From NCBI GenBank assembly GCA_002483445.1, contig DLHY01000006.1, positions 1-22,951 of the forward strand: a stretch of DNA of 22,951 bases, read 5' to 3'. Within the stretch, counting starts at the first letter, position 1, and every line of letters begins with the position of its first letter. The translations under genes were made by a program, and so were the position numbers. Under the pieces are notes generated by a model that was not told where the DNA came from, ran no database searches, and saw nothing but the letters and a program-made list of their open reading frames with translations. The DNA comes from Blastocatellia bacterium UBA7656. Lineage in GTDB: Bacteria > Acidobacteriota > Blastocatellia > UBA7656. This document shows positions 15,751 to 22,951 of this stretch, one piece after another.

Positions 15751-16419
15751 TCACATCCTCATCGCTTTGAGAATAAAGAAACCGCACAACGGGATGAGCG
15801 CGTTGTCCATCCCGCGCCATGCGAGGGCTTCGACGATCATCAGAATGAAACTCAACGCGAGAGCCATCAACGCGGCTTCCCCCCCGCCCGCACAGCCGAA
15901 TGATCTGAGAGAAATAAAAACGCTTGCGAAGGAGACAGTGAAAAAAGCTATCGAGCCTTCGACGCTCTTGTATCCGTCCATCGCCCGAAAACGCAATCTG
16001 CCATAACGAAGGCCCACGAGCGCGGCTGCCGTATCGGCCAGCGCGAGAATCAAAATCGGCACCGAGTACAACACACGGTCGCCGTTCGATAAACAAAAGA
16101 CCGACCCGACGCCGAGCGGAAAATAAATTTCACCAAGCGACCTGCGCTTGACGCCGCAGATGACCGAGCCGAGTCGCTCCTTCAAACTCGCGACTCTTCG
16201 CAAAGCGATCATCATTATGATTGTCAGAGCAGAGAGGACGACGACGGGCCAGATGCTTGCAAACAATAGCGGCAGAGTTAAAACGAACAATCCCATCGAG
16301 ACGTGAAACAGTTTGCGCGAGGTTTCGGGTTGAACCGCGCGACCACAGCAGCGCAAACCTGCGAGCAGCCCGACGAAAACGACAATGACCAGAAGCATGT
16401 TGAGAAGAGTTTGAAGCAT
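15751..16419 (-). CDS. Dolichol/phytol kinase-like or phosphatidate cytidylyltransferase-like membrane protein
   Basis: About 222 residues with some seven hydrophobic segments. Motifs RKLFHVSMG (near 34-42), SLGEIYFPLG (93-102), ALADTAAALVGLRYG (125-139), KSVEGSIAFF (150-159) and GMDNALIPL (202-210) match the CTP-dependent lipid kinase/cytidylyltransferase group that includes phytol kinase VTE5, dolichol kinase and some CdsA-like proteins. It should phosphorylate a prenyl alcohol with CTP or make a CDP-lipid in the membrane. ATG 16419 overlaps the previous stop codon as TGATG, with GAGGTG 5 bases upstream. GTG 16422 is an alternative. The overlap implies translational coupling with the BtaA-like gene. 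Confidence 0.82.
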   Translation of the reverse strand: MLQTLLNMLLVIVVFVGLLAGLRCCGRAVQPETSRKLFHVSMGLFVLTLPLLFASIWPVVVLSALTIIMMIALRRVASLKERLGSVICGVKRRSLGEIYFPLGVGSVFCLSNGDRVLYSVPILILALADTAAALVGLRYGRLRFRAMDGYKSVEGSIAFFTVSFASVFISLRSFGCAGGGEAALMALALSFILMIVEALAWRGMDNALIPLCGFFILKAMRM

Positions 16420-17507
16420 CACATCACCTCTTCGACGACGAAGGCGCTGTAAAAAAATGCCTTGTCTTTTTGGTGGAGCGCGGCGGCAAGGCTGTTGAGA
16501 GAACGCACCCTGTCGGCCACACTCAAAGGTCGCCCGCGGCGGGCCAGCATGTTCCAGTAAGCGAGGCGGGCGCGCGAGCGGCTGGCAAGTATGAGACGGT
16601 CGAGCAGATGGTGATAGCTTTCCAGCGAGATATACTCGAAAATATCGCTCAGGTTGAAGCGGTCGAACTTTTCATCGCTCAGAAGAAATTTTTCGAGAGG
16701 CTCTCTTCGCCATTCCAGTCGATCAAGGTTGGCGCGAATCGCTTCGAAGTTTTCTTCCCTGAGCGCGAAAGGCAGCGCGGTCGCGTGACGGCCCGTGAGA
16801 ATCCATTGCAGGTAAGGATTCTCCCGCGGATCGAGCGCGACGAGCGCGTGACGCACCCGCTCAAGAATTCGACTTGCTACGCTGCCTTCGACGTAACGGA
16901 AAAAACTCGGATCGCGCCCCAGCCATCCCATCACCCGCCGCGAGAAAAATACTTGAAACATCCCGCGCCAAGCTCGCGTGTTCCACTCTTTATCATAGAA
17001 TCGCTCGCGCTCTTCTACGGTCGAGCAATCGAATAATCGCTCGATTTTTTTTCGCGAATGAATCAACGGAAGCAAGCGGCGAAACAGCGCGAAGTAGCGT
17101 TCGAATTTTCCCGCTCCGCCGATTCCTCTATCGATATCGTCAGAATGGGCGTCCCAGAAATCACGCGCTCGAAGAGAAAGCAGCGGGCGACATCGTTTGT
17201 ACAACTGTCGCCGTCGTCGGCTCGGACGCGATCCTATCACCTCAAGCAACTCGGCGTGCGCGAGTTCCCGGTAAGCCGCGACTCTCAATTCAAGACAGGC
17301 CAATTGAGCCGCGCTCAGATCGAGCGCGATCACGCGCTCAGGCTTGCGCGCAAGCAGCGCGAGAGTGTTGTCGCCCGCTGAGGCTATCGAGAGGCAAACG
17401 TGGCCCGATTGAACATCTAGCGCATCGAGCAGCACATCGGCGTCTTCCCAGCACTGGCCGTATCGCACACGGGAAAAGTCGGCGCGGTTTTCTATATCGC
17501 TACGCAT
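16419..17507 (-). CDS. DUF3419 / BtaA-like aminocarboxypropyl transferase
   Basis: A 362-residue protein of the DUF3419 family. In BtaA this fold moves the 3-amino-3-carboxypropyl group of S-adenosylmethionine onto diacylglycerol, the first step of betaine-lipid synthesis. Visible motifs are RYGQCWEDADVLL (15-27), the SAM-site sequence CLSIASAGDNTLALL (38-52) and ALDLSAAQLACLELR (61-75). The C-terminal region NLSDIFEYISLESYHHLLDR is also typical. No BtaB-type N-methyltransferase lies in the window, so the product may keep a free amine or be modified by the GNAT and ligase. Its ATG overlaps the dikinase stop by 8 bases, and GAAGG lies 6 bases before it. Lipid acceptor and product are inferred. 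Confidence 0.87.
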   Translation of the reverse strand: MRSDIENRADFSRVRYGQCWEDADVLLDALDVQSGHVCLSIASAGDNTLALLARKPERVIALDLSAAQLACLELRVAAYRELAHAELLEVIGSRPSRRRRQLYKRCRPLLSLRARDFWDAHSDDIDRGIGGAGKFERYFALFRRLLPLIHSRKKIERLFDCSTVEERERFYDKEWNTRAWRGMFQVFFSRRVMGWLGRDPSFFRYVEGSVASRILERVRHALVALDPRENPYLQWILTGRHATALPFALREENFEAIRANLDRLEWRREPLEKFLLSDEKFDRFNLSDIFEYISLESYHHLLDRLILASRSRARLAYWNMLARRGRPLSVADRVRSLNSLAAALHQKDKAFFYSAFVVEEVM

Positions 17508-20166
17508 TTACAACCTTCAATTCTTCTTCGACCGGGTGGCGCAAGCTGTCAGCTTGCGTGGCTCCAGTCCTGGCACTTTCAGTGCGCGCAATCTGACTGA
17601 TCGCGCTGCTTGATTCTTCGACGATTCGCGTTATGGTTCCCGCGCTGCCGTCGATTTCTATCCATTCTCCGTCTTTGAGCCACTCGATCACGCCTCTCGC
17701 GGCGACTATGGCCGGAAGGCCCATCTCGCGCGCAACTATAGCCGCGTGCGAAAGCAGACTGCCGCGCTCGACGACGACGCCTGCGGACGCGGCGAAAAGC
17801 ATGATCCATCCGGGGTCAGTTCGCTCGGCGATGAGAATGTCTCCCGGTTGAATTTCGGCATTGCGCGGATCGCGGATGATGCGAGCGCGTCCCCGCGCAA
17901 TACCAGGACTGCAAGCCGTACCTTCGCGCCGGTCGGCAAAGTGGTTCGGCTCATCAACGCGCACAGATTGAAATGAGTTTCGGTGAGCGACGATGCCGCG
18001 AGTCTCAAATCGATTAGCTGGAGGCTCAGACTCGCAGTGTCGTTCGTACTCATCCTTGCGCGCGGCGATCATCGACCGCAGATCGGTCGTAGTCGCCGTG
18101 CCTTCGACGAAGCCGAGAGCTTCTTCCACTTCGAGATAGAAGATGTCGCGGGGCGAATCAAGCAGTCCGAGCGCGTGAAAACGGCGACCGATTTCTACAA
18201 AGATTCGGCGAACACGTCCGAAAAGTCGTGTGCGCTCGAAACGCAGATTTTCGCGCTCGCGCACACGGCTTCGCGCATGTTTCAAAACCCATGAGAAAAT
18301 CACCCGTCGCGCAGGATTAGCTCCCAGAGCCTCTTTCGCCTTGCGCTCTGCCTCGGCGCGGAGATCGACTTCGCTTGCTGATCGCGCATCGCGCAGGTCG
18401 GAGCGACGCGCGATATGGCCGACCGAGCGAAGCAGCGGGAGCGGATCGTCGACGAGCGTTTCGCTTTCGAGTTTGAGTTCATCGAGGCATCGGTCGCCGA
18501 ACCGGGTGAGGTAATCATCGAAGAGTTGTTTGAAGCGCGGGCGATCATCGATGCAAAGCAGAATTCCGTCGAGCGAGTCTTCACAAAGCATCGCGACGAA
18601 TCGCTCATCCCCGGAAACTTCCACGGCCATCTCTCGCACGCGGCGGGCAGGTTCGGCGCTGATGATGCCGCCCTCGTTGCAAAGAAGCGCATTCTTCAAA
18701 CTGCCATCTTTGCACCACTCCTCAGTCAGGCGGCCAAGCAGCCCGTAAAAAATCATCGCGAAAAAATCATTGATCAAAGGCGCATCCCAGCGAGTCAGCA
18801 ATCGTCGTTCGAGATCGCGATAATGAGCCGCAAGCTCATCGGCGCGCATGTCTTCCAAAACGACCTCTTGATCGCTGAGAGCTTCGTCGAGCCTGCGATA
18901 AAAGCTTCTGATCTTTTTCGACAGCAGGAAATGATTCGCCGCAAGCGAGAAGGCGGTTCGCGTCAGATTGAAAGCGTCTTTCACATTATCGCGCCAGCTT
19001 GAGTTGCGAATTTCTTCGGCGACGCTTTCAGGCAAGCCCTCGCGCACGCCCATCATCTGTTCCATGAAGCGGCGATTGACGCGAAAACCGGGCAGCAGGG
19101 CCAGCACTCGATACCAGTTCAACAGGTTATAATAAATTCTTCCGCGCACAAGTCCGATCATCCGCCTAAAAGTGTTCGCTTGCGCGGCTATCGCGGTTTC
19201 AGGAACTCGAAGAATGCGGCAGAACTGGCGATAGACTTCTTCGTAAGCGCGACGGGCGAATGAAAATGTCAGAGGCGTAGTCACCCCGCTGTAGCTTTCC
19301 GCGATGTTGCTGTTGTCCCAGAGGGCGAGCGCGCCGTCAGGATCATTCATCTCGGCAAGGGAAGTTATGGGGCGTGACTGCAACAGAAAAATCTCGCCGC
19401 CTTCGATTGCCCACTCGATGTCCTGCGGTATGCCGAAATATCTTTCAGCCCGACGCGCAAGTTCCGCTACGCCGCGCGCCTGCTGTTCGGTCAGGACTTG
19501 TGTTGAAAGAGCCGCAAGCTGACAATTTGCGTTGCGAGTGATGCGCCATGTTTCGGCGTCGCTTTCTCCTGAGACGAGCGACGCTGCGATTCCGCGCACT
19601 GCTGAAACTACAGCCACGCTTCGACGCCCCGTCACAGGATCGGCGCTGAAAGCCACTCCTGCGGCTTCCGGATTGATCATTCGCTGAATCAAAACGGCGG
19701 GCGGCAGCGGCGCCAGAGTCAAACCTCTCTCGCGGCGATAAGCGAATAAGCGAGGGCTGAAAGCCGAACGCCACACCTCAATGATTTTTTCAGCAACCTG
19801 TGCGCGAGAAACGAACAGAAAGCTTTCGAGTTGACCGGCGAATGAATGCTGCGATCCGTCTTCATCAATCGCAGATGAGCGAACCGCTACCGTCTCGCCA
19901 TTCGAGCAAAGATCATCAAGCGCATTCTCAAGCTCGCGCTTCACCAATTCAGACATTTCGACTCCGGCGAGCAGAGTTTGAATCTCGCGCGGGTCGGCGG
20001 ATGTTTCCATAGTTCTGCGCTCAGAGAGAGTGAGGCTTGCATAAAAAGCCGCGGGCGATGCGACGAACCACTTAGGTATCGGCAGCGCGTAGCGATGGAG
20101 CCGCTTCAACGCCGCGGCTTTGCCTCCGAACTGGCCTTCGTCCGAGGGATAAAGGATATTGCTCAT
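17500..20166 (-). CDS. PPDK/rifampicin-phosphotransferase-like dikinase with REP-derived tail
   Basis: 888 residues from the ATG at 20166, which overlaps the UbiA stop as ATGA. An open frame to 20445 runs through the UbiA gene and is not used. The N-terminal ATP-grasp half shows GQFGGKAAALKR (Lys16), VAVRSSAIDEDGSQHSFAGQ (93-112), IQRMINPEAAGVAFSADPV (160-178) and DIEWAIEGGEIFLLQSRPIT (249-268). The C-terminal swivelling domain carries GSLLSHAAIVAREMGLPAIV with phospho-His807. There is no PEP/pyruvate TIM barrel, so the architecture is that of rifampicin phosphotransferases. ATP becomes AMP plus phosphate while a third substrate, bound by the central domain, is phosphorylated. In this operon that may be a lipid precursor. 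The last 36 or so residues are low in similarity to the fold and coincide with palindromes at 17540-17606. Confidence 0.88.
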   Translation of the reverse strand: MSNILYPSDEGQFGGKAAALKRLHRYALPIPKWFVASPAAFYASLTLSERRTMETSADPREIQTLLAGVEMSELVKRELENALDDLCSNGETVAVRSSAIDEDGSQHSFAGQLESFLFVSRAQVAEKIIEVWRSAFSPRLFAYRRERGLTLAPLPPAVLIQRMINPEAAGVAFSADPVTGRRSVAVVSAVRGIAASLVSGESDAETWRITRNANCQLAALSTQVLTEQQARGVAELARRAERYFGIPQDIEWAIEGGEIFLLQSRPITSLAEMNDPDGALALWDNSNIAESYSGVTTPLTFSFARRAYEEVYRQFCRILRVPETAIAAQANTFRRMIGLVRGRIYYNLLNWYRVLALLPGFRVNRRFMEQMMGVREGLPESVAEEIRNSSWRDNVKDAFNLTRTAFSLAANHFLLSKKIRSFYRRLDEALSDQEVVLEDMRADELAAHYRDLERRLLTRWDAPLINDFFAMIFYGLLGRLTEEWCKDGSLKNALLCNEGGIISAEPARRVREMAVEVSGDERFVAMLCEDSLDGILLCIDDRPRFKQLFDDYLTRFGDRCLDELKLESETLVDDPLPLLRSVGHIARRSDLRDARSASEVDLRAEAERKAKEALGANPARRVIFSWVLKHARSRVRERENLRFERTRLFGRVRRIFVEIGRRFHALGLLDSPRDIFYLEVEEALGFVEGTATTTDLRSMIAARKDEYERHCESEPPANRFETRGIVAHRNSFQSVRVDEPNHFADRREGTACSPGIARGRARIIRDPRNAEIQPGDILIAERTDPGWIMLFAASAGVVVERGSLLSHAAIVAREMGLPAIVAARGVIEWLKDGEWIEIDGSAGTITRIVEESSSAISQIARTESARTGATQADSLRHPVEEELKVVNA
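17540..17606. repeat. Cluster of REP-like palindromes inside the dikinase 3' end
   Basis: CGCAAGCTG, T, CAGCTTGCG form a perfect 19-base palindrome (17540-17558). GCACT, TTC, AGTGC follow at 17573-17585. A degenerate version of the 698-718 palindrome lies at 17586-17606. All are read through as protein (ATQADSLRH and neighbours). This layout of adjacent small hairpins resembles REP/BIME elements. The element appears to have moved into or beyond the original stop codon and extended the protein. Confidence 0.6.
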
Positions 20167-21128
20167 AAAGTGATCCCATAAGATTTCAAAATGAGAGGAG
20201 CCGCGCCGAGGCTCAGGTACATGACGAGCGTCCACGCGCCTGAAAAGCTCTCGAACATTCTGGCTCTCGATGACAGGGGCTTGCAGAGAAAACGCAGGCT
20301 GACGATAACGGCTGCGATAAAAAGCAAAGCGAGAATCATTGACACCGGAAGGATGAAATCGACTTCCTTCGCCGCCATAATCGCCGCAAGCGCAGTCAAC
20401 GTGATCGCGCACATCCATGCGGCAACCGCGCGTCGACGGCCCCACAGCGCGGTATAAGTCTCGACGCCGGTTTCTTCATCTTGAGGCGCGCGAATTTTGC
20501 GCCCCGTCTCCAGAACTACTCCGTTGAAGAAACTCACCGCGAGGAACCAGAACAACCCGGCGGGCTGTCGCTCGCCGCGGGCCAGCCAGTCGCAGGAAGT
20601 GGCGTAGAAATCGACCAGCGGGATGATGAGCATGTGAGAGAGCATATAAGTCAGGGGCCGCGCCTTGAGCCACCGTCGGGCGAAGAACTCTTTGCTCATC
20701 AACGCGAGATAGAGCCACGTCGCCGCGAGCGGGATGACGAGGGCAGGACGAAGCGTGAGCGCAAGCGATAGCTGACATAGCGCGCCTGCAAGCCCGATAG
20801 CGCCAAGCTGGCGAAGCGTGACGAGTCCTCGCTGAACGGGGCGATAAGGGCGGAAACGCAGGTCTTCTTCGAAGTCTTTATGCTCGTCAGCGATTCTCAA
20901 CTGCAAAAAGAAAATCAGCGAGGCGACGAATGCGACTGCCGCAGAAGCGAATCGCGGCAGCGTCATCTGGCCGCGGAGCAGAGCGGAATAGCAGACGGCT
21001 GAAAAGCTGAAAGCCGCTACGAGCGGCGCGTGAGCGAACACGGGGAAACGTTCTCTTTGATAAACCCACAAGCGGGAAAACGCGCCCTGCTCAACTCCCG
21101 GTTCGCTTGTATGACAATAGTCGCTCAA
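20163..21128 (-). CDS. UbiA-family prenyltransferase
   Basis: About 321 residues with roughly eight membrane segments. The first Asp-rich motif is DEHKDFEED (81-89), with Asp81, Asp85 and Asp89 spaced DxxxDxxxD, followed by RFRPYRPVQRGLV. The second is in RKIRAPQDEETGVETY (Asp217, Glu218, Glu223). These bind magnesium and prenyl diphosphate in UbiA enzymes, which attach a prenyl chain to an aromatic or polar acceptor. I chose TTG 21128 because GGAGGA lies 6 bases before it. Another open-frame start, TTG 21176, has no such site. It is the first gene of the six-gene operon, and its stop overlaps the dikinase ATG. Acceptor unknown. Confidence 0.82.
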   Translation of the reverse strand: MSDYCHTSEPGVEQGAFSRLWVYQRERFPVFAHAPLVAAFSFSAVCYSALLRGQMTLPRFASAAVAFVASLIFFLQLRIADEHKDFEEDLRFRPYRPVQRGLVTLRQLGAIGLAGALCQLSLALTLRPALVIPLAATWLYLALMSKEFFARRWLKARPLTYMLSHMLIIPLVDFYATSCDWLARGERQPAGLFWFLAVSFFNGVVLETGRKIRAPQDEETGVETYTALWGRRRAVAAWMCAITLTALAAIMAAKEVDFILPVSMILALLFIAAVIVSLRFLCKPLSSRARMFESFSGAWTLVMYLSLGAAPLILKSYGITL

Positions 21129-21654
21129 AGCTGTTCCTCCGTTCTTCACACGGAGGAGTATAAGAGCGCGGCCCAATCATCACGCGCTTTCGTGTGACAC
21201 TTTCCTGATTGTCATAGAGCCTGGAAATCCGGCCCATTAGCTCCAATCGATGCCCTGTTCTTATGATCGCTTCTGCGGAGACGGACGGCTTGCTTATTCA
21301 CGCCTGCGCGCCGCATGATTTTTTTTTGCGATTTTTGCCTTCCAAAACAGTTTCAATATAACAAAATCGTTGACGGTTGATTGTGCCTTATGGTGCAAAC
21401 ACCGCGCATTCAAAAGACCCGTGCTAACCGAAACGAAAACATCGCAGGGGGAGGCAGTAAAACCTTTGTGAAAGAGTTGTGTCAGAAGCGCGTCTGCATT
21501 GCGTTCCCTCATCACGCGCATCTGTCGAATAACGAAAATCAGGTTTGATTGGCCGACTGGATTTCACAGGGGATCGGTCTGCCTTGAAAACGAAAATAAA
21601 AGCTCTTACACAAAGGCGCGGGATAAGTGCGCCTGCTGCCCGAAAGGATAGTTT
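21129..21654. other. Intergenic region without a convincing gene
   Basis: About 525 bases between the divergently read lipid operon and the RHS-type gene. It should hold both promoters. I see a hairpin at 21135-21157, a TATACT-like -10 at 21157-21162 on the minus strand, an imperfect inverted repeat near 21179-21198 and a run of nine T at 21319-21327. Short open frames here have no ribosome binding site or recognisable protein. AAAGGA lies 6 bases before the ATG at 21655. Confidence 0.5.
21135..21157 (-). promoter_or_regulatory. Hairpin covering the UbiA ribosome binding site
   Basis: On the minus strand TCCTCCGT, a seven-base loop and ACGGAGGA form a perfect 8-pair stem. The 3' arm contains the GGAGGA that serves the TTG at 21128. 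Folding would hide the site and reduce translation of the first gene of the operon. A TATACT-like box overlaps the 5' arm; if that box is the true -10, the hairpin would not be fully transcribed. Confidence 0.45.
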
Positions 21655-22931
21655 ATGAAAAATGGTCGCCGCCGAATCGCTCGAATCCGTTTCATCATAA
21701 CCGCTGTGATGATCGCTTCGATCATCGCGCCGCGCTCCGGGGCCGAAGTCGAGGCGATACGCCATCAGGCCGGTCATTCCATGGATTATTCGTTCAACCT
21801 TCTGCGCGACGCCTCTGATTATTTTTCCTTCGACCTGTCATCGAACAAAAAGCAGGATGAATTGACGGCTCAGGATCGGGCAGCGCGAGTGACGAAACTG
21901 CGCCTCTGCCCGCGTCGCGTGCTGCTCTACGCGGACGAAACGCGGACTCTCGTCCCGCTCGCTCTCGATCACACTCGACGGGGCGAAGACGGAGAAGCCG
22001 AAGTAGTTCACGGCGCAGCGATTCAGTGGGAGACAGATAGTGAGGCGGTCGCCGAAGTGACTTCTTATGGAGAGGTGACGGCCATATCTCCGGGCAAGAC
22101 GAAGATAACAGCGCGGGCGGGGTCGGCGCGGGCCAGCGTGCTGGTCGAGGTGAAAGAAGGAGCGCGTCCCGTTGAAAGCGATTTCGAATACGACCCCAAG
22201 CACGCCAATGATTGCGAAGAGCCTGAAGCCGAAGACGTGAAGGATTCGAAGCAGGGCGCGACTGCCGATTCCGACCGCTCAACCATCGCGTCGAACAGAG
22301 AAGATAAGAGCAAGTCGCCTTCCGTCGCGCCGTTCAAATCGACAGCGAGACTGGCAGCCATGAAAGCGCAGGAGAGATCATCAGCGCAGATGGTGAGAAC
22401 ATCTGCAACGACGCCCGCGATGTTTCATCACCCATTACCTATCACCCATCACCCGTTGCGATGTTTCAGGGGCCGGGGCCGATTGACGGAGACGGCTCGG
22501 ACACCTTCGCAGCGCAGGCCACGACTTTCAACAACGCAGTGGGCAATCCGCGATTCAGCGCGCAGGAAACCATTGCGGGCAGCGCGGCTAAAACCAGAAA
22601 GAACCTCGGAAGCTACAACTATCAGTTCATCGCCCCCGTGCTTGGGCTTGGCGGGCGCGGAATAGGAACGACTCTGGCTCTGGTCTATAACAGCCGATTA
22701 TGGAACAAAGATTTTTCCGCGATGACCTTCAACTACGACAAAGGCTGGCCAGCCGCCGGGTGGAGGATAGGGTTCGGGAGAATAGTCAAAAACTACGATA
22801 ATACCGCCCTCGGCAACGGCTCAGGCTCAGGCTCGGCCAACGCTCCCGGCAATCGATTGCTCATTCAGCCCGACGGCACGCGGATTCATCTTCAACAGAA
22901 TTATGTCTCGGCGGAAGGCGTCTATAAGTAG
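21655..22931 (+). pseudogene. Ig-like (Big_2) and RHS-type surface protein, frameshifted by a heptamer insertion
   Basis: Two open frames together read as one protein. The first, from ATG 21655 with AAAGGA 6 bases upstream, has a signal sequence (FIITAVMIASIIA) and an Ig-like Big_2 domain at about residues 78-167 (VTSYGEVTAISPGKTKITAR). At residue 256 the frame is lost in a 41-bp insertion at 22417-22457. The second frame picks up at 22461 with MFQGPGPIDGDGSD and continues through YQFIAPVLGLGGRGIGTTL and NRLLIQPDGTRIHLQQNY, which is typical of the start of RHS/YD-repeat proteins. Left alone, the first frame runs on to 22665 as unrelated sequence. The second frame ends in a TAG at 22929-22931, before any YD repeats, so the gene may also be truncated. 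Such proteins normally are very long, cell-surface or toxin-delivering polypeptides. Confidence 0.75.
22417..22468 (+). repeat. Heptamer array insertion flanked by an 11-bp direct repeat
   Basis: GCGATGTTTCA occurs at 22417-22427 and again at 22458-22468. Between and overlapping the first copy are four phased heptamers, CATCACC, CATTACC, TATCACC and CATCACC (22426-22453), followed by CGTT. The two direct repeats are 41 bases apart, and 41 is not a multiple of 3. Removing exactly 41 bases joins ACGCCCGCGATGTTT to CAGGGGCCG and restores the RHS-type reading frame. Confidence 0.88.
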
Positions 22932-22951
22932 GGCCATTTAATTTTAGGTTT

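Noticed and set aside
20167..20445. N-terminal extension of the dikinase open frame
   Set aside because: It overlaps the UbiA gene in another frame. The ATG at 20166 starts the conserved fold and overlaps the UbiA stop in the usual ATGA manner.
21294..21521. Minus-strand open frame of 75 codons in the large intergenic gap
   Set aside because: No ribosome binding site, no recognisable protein and a strongly basic, shadow-like composition.

Overview
The window looks like a chromosomal stretch of an environmental bacterium, most likely an acidobacterium of the Blastocatellia type. This is an inference, not a proof. It rests on many secreted proteins of unknown role, an NF038122-like metalloprotease, a large Ig-like/RHS-type surface protein, REP-like palindromes, and heptameric tandem repeats lodged in gene ends. 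I see no tRNA, rRNA, CRISPR array or transposase.

Layout. (1) 35-2451, plus strand: a small secreted protein, a NodB-like polysaccharide deacetylase with an extra beta-sandwich-like segment inside it, and an XisI-family protein with no XisH beside it. (2) 2441-8154, minus strand: three exported proteins, namely a zinc metalloprotease, a TPR plus YVTN beta-propeller plus beta-sandwich protein, and an alpha-helical toroid-like protein. (3) 8252-9706, minus: two small exported proteins (coiled coil, then TPR). (4) 9892-12541, minus: an overlapping sensor kinase and OmpR-family regulator. A direct-repeat box lies between the regulator and the coiled-coil gene. (5) 12760-13140, plus: a small zinc-ribbon protein.

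(6) 13118-21128, minus: a compact six-gene operon, in transcription order UbiA-like prenyltransferase, PPDK/rifampicin-phosphotransferase-like dikinase, DUF3419/BtaA-like aminocarboxypropyl transferase, dolichol/phytol-kinase-like CTP-using membrane protein, GNAT acyltransferase and OleC-like acyl-AMP ligase. Start and stop codons overlap or nearly touch at four junctions. The combination suggests a dedicated lipid pathway with no BtaB partner, and it is the best candidate here for an undescribed system. (7) 21129-21654 holds no convincing gene. (8) 21655-22931, plus: an Ig-like/RHS-type surface protein gene broken by a 41-bp insertion. The insertion is four heptamers flanked by an 11-bp direct repeat. 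Removing 41 bp, or changing the heptamer number by +1 or -2, restores the reading frame.

Short repeats are a theme of the window. Heptamer arrays sit in the RHS-type gene and at the GNAT/ligase junction, where they encode the GNAT tail and seem to supply the ligase ribosome binding site. Palindromic REP-like elements sit after the first gene and inside the 3' end of the dikinase gene.
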